Part shown: one piece after another, positions 1 to 11,500 of the stretch
Numbering within the stretch: the stretch's first letter is position 1
Layout of the letters: every line of letters begins with the position of its first letter
Assembly: GCF_004193775.1 (NCBI RefSeq)
Contig: NC_041019.1
Coordinates: 51,435,928 to 51,499,927, forward strand
Direction: 5' to 3'
From: Glycine soja
Lineage: Eukaryota > Streptophyta > Magnoliopsida > Fabales > Fabaceae
DNA: 64,000 nucleotides
The notes under the pieces: model-generated
The model's database searches: none
What the model saw: only the letters and a program-made list of their open reading frames with translations
Told to the model about the DNA's origin: nothing
Made by a program: the position numbers and the translations under genes

Positions 1-3000
1 CTTTTCCATCTACTTAGTTCCATGGTATCTTAATCGAACGAGCAATTTGCATATTCTATAGTTTCTGTCTGTATGACCAGAAAGGATTTCTCATTTTCCG
101 TTTCAGATTGTGCTCACACTTCTATTAATGTGAGATCATATAAATAAGATTGGTGACTCCTGAAAAGTGATTGAAAACTTTGGACAACATGGAAAGAAAG
201 GATCTTCAACTGAAAAATACTAGCCTCCCTCACAAATATAAAAATAAAAGAAAAGGAGGCAACAAAGCCAATCAAGGCAAGACTTATGTAAGAAACAAGA
301 TCCTGAAAAAATGTGAACCAGGGACCTTTCTCTCATGGACAATAGATCTGAAGTTTGAAGAGGAGAAAAGTAGTCTTTTCTTTTATGAGCCTCTCTCTAA
401 ATGGTATATTTAAATATCATCCATAAGGAAATTGAGGTCCCACAATTAAAGAATTCAGAAACAGCTCATTGTTAACCCTTACAAAGCAAAACAACTAACC
501 TGCTGGACAATTGGATTAGTTGAAGTTGTAAATTCATGAGTCATTCCTTCCCAAACAATCTTTCCCTTGTGTAGAAACAACAATCTGTATTTATGAAGTA
601 ACTTTGCATATCAGGACACATGAATTCTGGGCAAATTAAGAGGCTTCAGGGGACAGGAAGACATGCAATCATTATGAAAATATTCTTACCTATCAATGGC
701 TCTTTTAATGGTACTATGTTGGTGAGTAACAACCACATAAGATGAAATATTCCCAGGTTTTCCACGTGCATCTTGTCCTTTTATGTGCACAGAGCGAATC
801 AGATCTTCAACAACAGTAGATGCAATGGGATCAAGTCCAGCAGTTGGTTCGTCATACAAGAGCACCTATACAGAAGTACAAAATGTTTATTTTATAAACA
901 GAAAAGAGATAAGGGGAGGGTTTTGATTGAATAACAGTAAAAGTTATATCATGAGATTTCAAAAAGCATCTTCATAGTTGGAAAGTTTTGTGTTACAGTA
1001 CATATAACTTAAGCCATCCACGATAATATTTTTTTAGTAACTAACACAAAGTGGAAAGTCTTCATATGAAACTCAGTGTAAGGTTATCACTATTTATCTT
1101 GGTTTCTCCTTTGATGTAATGATTGGCACAGATGAACTAATACTAAAATTTTGAACATACAAGATTAGGAAATAGTATCAAGTGCAATAGATGCAAAAGA
1201 TTGTCTCCTGGCCAAAACTAACTACAAGTGGTTGAGGGAATTTAGTTTGTAGAGGAAAAAAAGAGTCAGGAAGGGGATCCATGCCTAGCATACTGACAAC
1301 ATACAGAACCAAGGTGTCAGCATTTAGAGATGTCGAAGAGGAAGATCTAGGTGCAATATGACCAATCAGAATCAGCCACAAAATAATAAAACAAGATAGA
1401 GAATTGCATAACTTCAAGGGTCTGCACACCCTGGCTCAAAGGTCCCCAAACTACTGAATGACTGGATGTTCTTGGCCCTGCCTTTCTCTCCCTTTACTCT
1501 ACTTCTAATCATTTCCCTTTCCTATCCTCCTTGCTATGTAGGCAAGGTTGTCACAATCCAAATCCCTCTTCTCCACTTTACTCATTTCCCATGTGGTCTA
1601 GCCTAGGAGACTAGGAGTGCCTAGTGATACCCGCCCCCCTCCTGGGCATCACAGCTTGAAAGTTGAAACTAATGACCCACTTATGCTTGAAGCATACAGA
1701 CCCAACAAAATAGTCAAAATTCAAGTTCTAAGACACTCCTATCTGAGTATCTGGTAGTAAGAATTTCAAACATTAATTAATAGCTACTTAGAAACGGCAT
1801 TGAGTAGCTGTTAATCAGAGGGAGGGTTGGAAGCTTAACACACCTCTGGCTCTATTGATTCCTTTGTAGTGTCACAAATAATAGATCGAGCTAAAGCAAC
1901 TCGCTTTTTCATCCCACCTGATAACTCAGAAGGCAACCGATCCTCAACTCCCTGAAAAAAGGGGGGAGAGGGGGGGGGGGGGGGGGGGTGAGGAGTTAGT
2001 CTGTGTGGAAAACATAATGGCTATGCAACTAGAATGGAAGGAAGCAGAGTGTGAATAGCAGTACGGGTATGAAGCAATTTTCTAAATTGCAGAAAGAAAA
2101 TGTATACTATTACTGCTACCCTTTAATGCAGTATCTGCTGCCTAATGTTAATGGTTTTGAACCATGTGCATACCTTCAATCCAACTGCAGCCAAGGTTTC
2201 CGTGACAAGCTCTGATATCTGATCCTCAGACATGCTTGAGTGTTCATACCTAAACAATTAACCAGGTCAGAAACAAAAAAATAAAAGAATCTTAGAAGAA
2301 TAAAATCAATTTAATCAAATCAATTAAATCACCCTTTAAACAACAATGTCAAAAAGGAACTTAAGTTTCAAAGGCAAAGTTAAGCTTGCATCTTACAAGA
2401 GAAAACCAACATTTTCACGAACAGTCAAAGAATCAAAGAGTGCAGCACTTTGGAAAACCTGTTTACAGATAAAAATAAAATAAAATTACAATTAAAACGT
2501 AACCTAAGAATTAGCATATTGCATATTACTCTGAAACTTACCAATCCAATCCGAAGACCAGATATGTCATCATCGCTTACTAAACCAACTCTCTTTTTAC
2601 CTCGAATATAAACTTCCCCCTGTCAATTTGACAACAACAACATTCAAGAAGTGAACTCAGTTGTTCGAAATTAAAATCACATACCCAAAATCCCAAATCA
2701 GTGCATGTTTGGATTAAAGTTTGCAAACTTAAGTTTGAGTTAAACTTAACTTTGCAAACTAGTTTCCAAAAGTATCCCTAGTCTTGCTTCTCCAAAACTC
2801 AGTTTCCAGAAACTTTTTTTACTCTCAAACATACTTTTAGGGGGTAACCAAACATAACCCAAACTGATTTTACTCTCAAGCATACTTTTGAAACCATCCC
2901 AACAGAAATCCAAACATGCCCTCATATGTTTACCTTGTCCGGAGCAAGAAGTCCTGCAATAATCTTCAAAACTGTAGATTTGCCAGTCCCAGAGGGACCA

Positions 3001-4043
3001 ATTATTCCAACAGCTTCACCATGCTTGATCTATTCATTATGTCAAAAAGAAGAGAAAGAAAAAACAGCAAAAAGATTTAGCAAGTTCTGAATCTGCAAGA
3101 CCTCCCCCCACTTACAACTAGTTTACATTTAACACACCTTTTTGCCTAAATGAATTTGTAAAAAAAAAAAAAAAGGTTTCTAATAGAGCTCAACAAAGTT
3201 GTTTGTTTCATTGGGCAAACCTCACCACGATGGACCAGGCTTGGTTGTTTGTTGTAAGCATTCATTACTTCATCATTTCATGCTAGATAACACACTCCAC
3301 AAAAAACAATGAAAAGGGCAAACCAAAACGCCAAAGAAAAAGAAAAAGGGTAAAATGAATTTGGCTTTTCTCATAAGTTAGAATCAACTTATGCACTTTC
3401 AGCTTTTGTATAAGTTAGATGAAAGAGCTTCTATAAGAGTTAAGTGTATAAATTGGTTTTAAGTTATGAGAGAAGCTCAATTCTTATTGAGAGGTTTATC
3501 CAAAAGAGAGTCATAGTCAAGTACATAATCCTTACCTTGAAGCTGACACCATTTAAGATTTTCTTTTCCCCAAAAGACTTGTACACGTCTCTACACTCAA
3601 TAAGAACATCAGAATCATCCTCATGATCCCGCGCAGTGCTCAATTGCTCTGATTTGGACGAACCCTAGCAACAACCTTGATGTCAGCCACCCAGAAGAAG
3701 AAAAACAAAAACAAAACTTTCTGATTACCCAGGAATTCGAACTCACTTAACACCAACCCCAACAACAAAAAAGGACACAACACGTGATCATTGAAGCAAA
3801 AAAGAAGGAACTTGCAATGCAACAACAGGAATGAATCAAATTAAAGACATTTACATTGAAATGAATGGCGGAAGAGTCCTGGCTCTTGAAGTTTTGAGGA
3901 GGAGCGATGCAGGCGCAGACAACCTTCCTGGGATCCCTGTTACTACGTTGCTTGCTGTAAGAGAATGATGTGGGAGGAGGGATTCTAGTAGAAGCATTTT
4001 TTGCAGTGAAGGGAAGAAAAGGGGTGGTGGAAAGGGAAACCAT
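1..4043 (-). CDS. TGD3: TGD3, chloroplast lipid-import ABC transporter ATPase (3' end off window)
   Basis: Exons (minus strand): 3855-4043, 3536-3664, 2934-3029, 2542-2619, 2397-2458, 2174-2249, 1844-1951, 690-865, 500-584. They join in frame into 333 residues. The first ~60 residues are Ser/Arg-rich and look like a chloroplast transit peptide. The rest is one ABC ATPase domain: Walker [10 protein letters not shown] at ~117-125, Q-loop LVFQS at ~164-168, signature LSGGM at ~220, Walker B VLLYDEP at ~247 with D-loop GLDP, and H-loop VVVTHQH. In Arabidopsis TGD3 is the stromal ATPase that works with TGD1 permease and TGD2 to bring ER-derived lipid into plastids for galactolipid synthesis. The family's last dozen residues are missing, so a final exon must lie left of position 1. 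I chose the Met at 4043, although an in-frame Met 10 codons upstream exists. The SCY1-like gene diverges from it 1.5 kb away. Confidence 0.93.
1970..1988. repeat. 19-base poly-G run in TGD3 intron 6
   Basis: An uninterrupted G tract on the plus strand, preceded by more G/A. On the coding strand of TGD3 it is poly-C and belongs to an all-pyrimidine stretch running to the acceptor of exon 7 at 1951. Length is uncertain because homopolymers are prone to sequencing error. Confidence 0.9.
2701..2921. mobile_element. Tourist/PIF-Harbinger-type MITE in TGD3 intron 3
   Basis: The ends are inverted repeats: GTGCATGTTTGGATT on the left, and GGGCATGTTTGGATT when the right end is read in reverse. TCA flanks both ends, matching the 3-base TNA target duplication of PIF/Harbinger elements. 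Length is 221 bp with no coding capacity. Its right end lies 12 bases from the boundary of exon 3 (2934), just inside the 5' splice site of intron 3. Confidence 0.75.
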
Positions 4044-5509
4044 GGTAATGGGGAATGAAGAAAGAAAAAACAAGGGAGAATAATGAATTATATAAGTGGG
4101 GTTATTTTATGTTATGAGGTGGAAAGCATGTGATTCATATGGGGTTTATAGAGTTTCAAAGGTGTAATGATGATGATGATGATGGTCAAATGGTAATGGC
4201 CGGTGATTTTGAGAAGAAGAAAAAGAGTGAGTTTCGTGGAAGGTTGGTGTTGGGGGAGACCTAATTCTGTTGCTTTCTCTCTTAATTGTAGCCAATTATC
4301 AATCGGAGTTAAGGCTTGCCCTGGATTTGGATTTGGATTTGGATTGGGAAGCTATCATCAAGGTTTGTCGCTCTCACTCCCAACTTCCACACGCATTATT
4401 ACATTACATTTTTTTTTTTTTTACATATCTAATATATTTTATTGGTACATATGTAACATATTAACCATAAGTTAATTATTTTTTTAATCCATATGAATCA
4501 AACAAAGATAATAAAAAATTACAACAAAATTCAGGCATTCTATCAACTATTGTGATAACTTGATTGTTTTGTCCGAAAAATGAATTTAAATAATATGATA
4601 AGTCTTAATTGTTTTAGATTTATATATATATATATATATAAAAGGTAATCAACAATGTAATGAGTTTAACTTAATTGATAACAACAAAGTAATTAAGTTT
4701 GTGAGAAAGAATTTGAATTTAATCCTACATAATATATTAAGAGATAAAAAAACTTTAAGTATGACATGTATCATAAATTAGTCCAATAAGTAATTTGAGT
4801 TAAAGTTTGTGATAATATTCATATTTCATTTGAAAAATCAAAATTCATAATTATATTTAAGTAATTGAAGAAATTTATGTGTATGTCATAAATTAAAGCA
4901 ATTAAGGCATTCAAATTTTTTTTTTTTTACAAATTTATATGTTATCACAATATATATTAAAAAAGTAATTAGAATAAAAAAAATAGGCTATGAACTTATA
5001 ATAGATTAATTCTACCAATACTAGATTATTTTAGAGCCAAGTTATTTTTTCTAAAAAATATTCTATGAATCTTAAAATCCAATACCTTAATAATAACCAA
5101 TTATCCTATTTCACAGATCTTAAAACATAACCAAAAATAATTTAACATATTACAACACCTCATAATCCATTATAACATGTTGTCAAATACAATTTTAAGC
5201 ATAAAAAATCAACTTTGTTCATACAACCATAAGTACACAAAGATTACAAAAATATTAATGCTAAGTCCTATTTTTTTTAAAAGAATTAAACATCTCTTAG
5301 GACACTTGTTATCACGTGCCATTTTATTTTGAAGTCTGGTTGACAATACAAAAGAGGTGTGTGTGTGTCGCCTGTGCACCACCACTAGACCGCGAAACAC
5401 CGGATCAGATTCATCCAGCGTCGGTAGTTAACGCCCTCTCCTCTCCACCTCCACCACCACCGCCACCACCACCACCGCACTCACTCTCCGATTACGATTC
5501 CGATTCAGC
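4044..5509. other. Divergent intergenic region between TGD3 and the SCY1-like gene
   Basis: AT-rich spacer holding both promoters. It contains a TA microsatellite at ~4620-4641, a short ATTTGG-type hexamer run at ~4324-4345, a GT run at ~5356-5367, and a CCACCACCGCC-rich 5' leader at ~5445-5476 just before the downstream start codon. Short open frames here show no splicing or protein resemblance and look like chance. I cannot assign transcription start sites. Confidence 0.6.
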
Positions 5510-8500
5510 ATGTTCAAATTCCTGAAAGAGGTCGTTGGCGGATCTGGCACCGGCGTCAAGGATCTCCCTTACACCATCGCTGAATCTTACCCTTCTGCTT
5601 GGGGCTCTTGGACTCATTCTCGCGGCACCTCCAAGGTACTCTCACTCCACCACAATTCCCCACTCTATATTCATAAATGATTCATCAACACCTGGATAGA
5701 GAAAGAGATACAAGTAACTATGTGATAAGCAATATGATGTGAGTTTGACGGAGAGTGTGAATTAGGTGTATACACTGTGTAAATCTAATCTACACCTTTA
5801 GAAAGAAAGAGATAAGTATGGAATTAATAGGTAATATGATGTGACAACAAGAGAAGCACAGTGAAATGAAGAGGTGTCAATCAAGGAACTTTTAGACTGT
5901 TAATAGACTGGAATCCTTCTCTTTCTCATGTGTATAGGGAAGGAAGCCAATCGCAGTGTGCATTTTTTAGCTAACCTTGGTCATCAAGGAACTTTTGTTT
6001 TGACTTGGCTTCAGTCTGGTCTTCCCTTGCTTCGGAGGATTATAGCCAAAGAGGCTAGGGGTGTTTCGTTCTTGCGCTCTGTTCCCCTGTAGGGTTTTTG
6101 GACTTTCTGCCTGTCATAAAAAAAAATGAAGTGTCAATTAGGTGTACATATGTCATTATTCCTATATATATAACACTGCCACGTCACTGTCTCAGGATGA
6201 CGGTTCTCCTGTCTCGGTGTTCTCACTCTCCGGCTCCAATGCTCAGGATGGTCACTTAGCTGCTGCACGCAATGGTGTCAAGCGTCTTCGAACTGTGTGT
6301 TACTTTCCTATTCTTGATTTTCAGATTATCTATTTATTTTGGTTTGGATTTGTATTTTGTGGATTGTGTTGTATTGATTGTGCTGTGGTGTTACTGTTTT
6401 TTCAGGTCAGGCATCCGAATATCTTGTCGTTTCTTCACAGCACTGAGATTGAGACGTATGATGCAGGTTCTCCTAAGGTTACAATATATATTGTGACCGA
6501 GCCTGTGATGCCACTATCTGAGAAGATCAAGGAGTTAGGGCTTGAAGGTACACAAAGGTATCAATTGCATTATTGGTGATTTAAACGTGTAGTGTTATGC
6601 ATGGAGTTCTAAACATGTAGTGTCTTTTGAGTTCAATTACTATCCACCGTCGATGTAAATTTTTTTACACTAGCAACCAATCAGAATATAAGGTAGATGT
6701 GACTTTAAGTTAGTTATTGTACATTTAAAAAAAAAGTTAGCTATTGTAAAAGTCAACAAACTTATTATACATTACAATTGTGATTGGATGACAATGTAAA
6801 CTATTTACATTATCACTATTTACTTGTGTCTTTCTTTTCCCCCTCATATTAGTGACTTTCATGTATCAATTGAGTTGTTAATATCATGCATAAGGTTCTA
6901 AAATTGCACATGACATCCTTTTATGTTTCCTTGTATGAGTGACTTTGAAGTATCAATTGGCCCATGAGTTGAGTAATCAGTGGTAGTCACTTGTTTGTTT
7001 GGGCTATGTAGGGATGAATATTATGCTTTGGGTCTTCATCAAATAGCTAAAGCTGTGAGCTTCTTGAATAATGATTGTAAACTTGTGAGTATTTATGAGC
7101 TTTTTTATTGTTTTTATTTTGTATTATTATTATTTTTTAAATATATCTTGACAAGTTTTATCTGTTGCAGGTTCATGGCAACGTTTGCATGGCTAGTGTC
7201 GTTGTGACACCAACTTTGGACTGGAAGCTTCATGCTTTTGATGTTCTATCAGAGTTTGATGGGAGCAGTGAAATGTCTTCTGGCCAAATGCTGGTAAATT
7301 TATGTGTTTGTTTGCAAAATATTGTCTTGTTTGTTTTGGCATTGCTATTCGAATTTACAGTAAGTGAAATAATTACTTTACTTTAGAGGGTGGAAGTTTC
7401 TTGGTGTGAGATTAAAAGGCCATGGCATGCTAACTTTGACCGACTCGAGTCTGTCAACTAAAACTTGTTCTCAAATTTTGGCCATCTCTAACGTAATAAG
7501 ACTTTAATTAGATTTATGAAAAATTTGTTATTATAGACGCTCCCTTGTAATGATTTGATCTGGGCTAAGTTAATTTTAAAATAAAGGATATGGAATAGGA
7601 AAACCAAAATTGTCCTCACAAGTTTTCATGCTTCCTGTTCAGCAATATGCATGGCTTGTTGGATCACAATACAAACCAATGGAGTTGGCAAAATCAGACT
7701 GGGATGCAATTAAGAAGTCTCCTCCATGGGCCATAGATTCTTGGGGCATGGGTATGTTGTTTTCTGTTCCTTTTGATGATAGTTCACAGTGATAGCAAAT
7801 TAGGTTTATATGGTGCAATAGAACACAGGAACAATCTGTTATTTTTGTGTCTTTTTTCTAGCTTATGTTAAAATTTCAGCTCCTCTTGCAAATTTAGTCA
7901 CATGACCACAGCATATATTTTCAAATTTGTTTTCATTTAGAATTGGGTAGTTCCACTGAGAATATTAAATAAATTTGTTTTCTAGTTTGTGAAATTAAAC
8001 TAGGGGGTGTTTTGCATTTTTTAAAACTCGTTTAAAATGGGACAAGATGGTACTGGTTATACAAGGTCATGTGAAAATAATCCAGTTCTTGATCAGGCAT
8101 AATGTGGTTCAAACTACTTCAAAACTAATTTTAATATTAAATTTATTTATATAAATGTCAAAGTTTGTGATTCTCTAAAGTCATTAAAGTAAGCATGTTT
8201 ATCTGGAAAAAGTTATAGGGACCAATAATCAGGCATTGGAGAATTGTTGGTACCTATAACTATATCTTACCCGATAACCATCCTTAAATCCTGCTGAAGG
8301 ATAGAGAAAGGGAATATGAAATGGAGAAGAGATAATTTGGAAAATATGGACTAGAAATAGGGAAACAAAGAGTGTTGGATCAGACCAGTTTTATCTAATA
8401 TTTAGCTCAGATAAGAACTGTTTTTTCAGCATTTATTTAATAACCAAACAATCTATGACTAAAACCAGGCCCCACTCTGTCTTTATAGTATATATCTGGT

Positions 8501-11500
8501 TTTATAAATTTGCCGATCACTCCCTGGTTTTGTTGTTTGCGTAGTGCAGATGCAATTAGTAGAATTCCTCCTTGGCCCAGGCTTGGGGGTGTTTCTACTT
8601 GCACATTTTGTTGAGAAGGGATCATAATGCCAATTCAGTAATCAAGGAAAGAAATAGAAATATTTTACATCTACATTTGCATAATTGTTGTTGTCTTGCT
8701 GATAATCTCGTTCATGCGAACCTGAAAATTTGGATGTGTTCCCCAATGCTATATTTACTAATGTAAACTTTTCTTTCTCATGAAACTTCTCTAAGAATTT
8801 CTTCGTGTGTTAGAAGAACTTGGCTACCTTTTCTCTGGGACAGTGAGTAGTTTTAGTTTAAATTATGTCAACTTGGACAGATGTTGTAGGTTTACTGAAT
8901 ATTTTTTGTCTTTTCCTTTCTATGTATACCTCTCTAACATATTTAAAAATCATAATTTTATAGGTTGCCTAATCTATGAGGTATTCTCTGGATTGAGGTT
9001 GGGCAAAACAGAGGAGTTACGCAACATTGGTTCCATTCCGAAGGTCAGCAACTTTTCTTTTCTATTTATTTTATTTTATGACTTCATAGATAGAAATTAA
9101 CGACATTTTAGTTTGCTGATTGCTTTTATGTTTTATTCTTTTGAAAAAATCATTTTTCATCTTTATATGTTACTTTTTTTTTTGTCACAGTCTCTGCTTC
9201 CAGATTACCAACGACTATTGAGTTCCATGCCCTCTCGTAGATTAAATACATCAAAGCTTATAGAAAACAGCGGTGAGTGCTCCTTGATATAATATAGATG
9301 GGGATTTTTCTGCTTCATGATCACCAGTAAACAAGAAAGAAAATTTGCTTTAGTATTCTATGTAACTCATTTTATCTAAACATTTGCTTTTCTTGTTTTG
9401 ATGATTTTCATAGTTTGTGCTTTTGATATAATTTTCTGCAATCATATCCTTTTTATAGTTTGAGTTTTTCGATAATGGATATGCAGAATATTTTCAAAAT
9501 AAGTTGGTAGACACGATACATTTCATGGAAATTCTCAGTTTGAAAGATAGTGTAGAGAGAGACACCTTCTTCCGCAAGCTTCCAAATTTAGCTGAGCAAC
9601 TTCCTCGCCAGATAGTGTTGAAGAAGGTATATTTCTGTTGAATTTCTAATTATAAACTATAAATGGATCAACCTTTGTTATCCAATTTTTTTACGATTCT
9701 TATGTTTTTTATTTTCACAGTTACTTCCTTTATTAGCTTCTGCCCTTGAATTTGGTTCAGCTGCTGCCTCAGCTTTGACTGCATTGTTGAAAATGGGTTC
9801 CTGGCTTTCAGCTGAGGAGTTTAATGTCAAGGTAAGTTATAATTTCATACTTTCATGCCAATGATTTTCTTTTCCCTTTCATACAGTGCATACTTTTATT
9901 GCCATTTTACTCTTTTTAATTAGGATTCAGTCCCATTCTTTTATTGGATTTCAATATTCATATCTAGGTACTTCCAACAATTGTAAAACTCTTTGCCTCC
10001 AATGATCGAGCTATACGAGTTGCCCTTCTTCAACATATTGATCAATATGGAGAGTCTTTATCAGCACAAGCTGTTGATGAACAAGTATGCACTCAATTTC
10101 TCTACTTTTTTTTTTGTTCTTGACAATTCCTTTTTGTACAATATATACAAACATTCATGTTGACAATGTGGATACTTTGAAATTCTTAGGTTTACCCTCA
10201 TGTTGCTACTGGGTTCTCCGATACATCTGCTTTTCTCAGGGAACTGACTCTTAAGTCTATGTTAATTCTGGCTCCAAAGGTATGTCTGTTATATATTGAT
10301 ATAAATGGATTTTGCTTTTGCCCTGGTTTCTTTTTAAAATTTAAAAGTGTTACTGGTGTTATTGGAATGCCAGATACATATAACATTTATAGCTAATTGT
10401 GTTTGTATAGCATGTTTGACCTGATTATTGGGAAACTTACATAGAAGAAATATTTGTTTGAGGCAAGGGATGGCACTTGTAACATTATCTTTGTTCAGTA
10501 AGTTATTGTCTTTAATAAGACAGAGGTCTAAGTTTTTTCAGAGCTGGGGAAATAGCACAGATCTTTTATTGCTCTTTGGTTTATCTTACCACCTCTTTCA
10601 ATATGCATTTTTAATAATGTTTTCTAAGATGCTCAAATATGCTAATTGTAAGATTGGGTTTACATAAAGGATGTTTAATGCACTTCAATGAGATGCATAG
10701 TTTACATTAGATTGGTATTTGTAATACTAAATGGTCATCAAATTCTAATTGACTCTTAAAGTATCATGTACTTTTTAGAGCTTGCTTCCTGAACTGTTCC
10801 TTTTCTTTGTTTTTTTCCACTCTCCTTTCCCAAATTTTATAGTCTATTTATTTGGTGAAACTTCACTGCACAATTGTTTGTTAAAATGTGGTTTGTTTCA
10901 TAATTGCAGTTGTCTCAAAGGACAATGTCAGGGTCATTATTGAAGTATCTGTCAAAGTTGCAGGTACTGCCTCAACCAATTCTTTTGTAAACCCTTTTTT
11001 TTAAAAAAATGTTTTAGACTGTTTCTAAGAATCTTGGACGTGAGAGACCAATATAATGACACAGAAAATTTTGAAGTGTCCTATTAAAATTTTGTAATGT
11101 ATTGATTAGGACACAGCTCCTTTTTTGAAGCATATGTGCTTCACATCTCTTATCTCTCAAAATTTACTGATAACCTGACTGCCAACTTTGATTGGTATGC
11201 AAGCATTTTATTTAGGAAAAAAATCTGCATTTTTATTTCTATTATTTGCTTCTTTATGTTCATGCCTTCATGGTTTTCCATATATAAAATGTATACCATT
11301 TGTATTTTTTTGTAGGTTGATGAAGAGCCAGCAATTAGAACAAATACTACCATATTATTAGGCAATATTGGAAGTTACTTAAACGAAGGAGTATGTTCCA
11401 AATGTGCTCTGAAATTCAAACCGTGTGCTGTGTTTTATTTAATAATGTTAGGATATTTTTCTTTGGTGAATTAACGTGGAAGCTATTTTGCAGACAAGAA

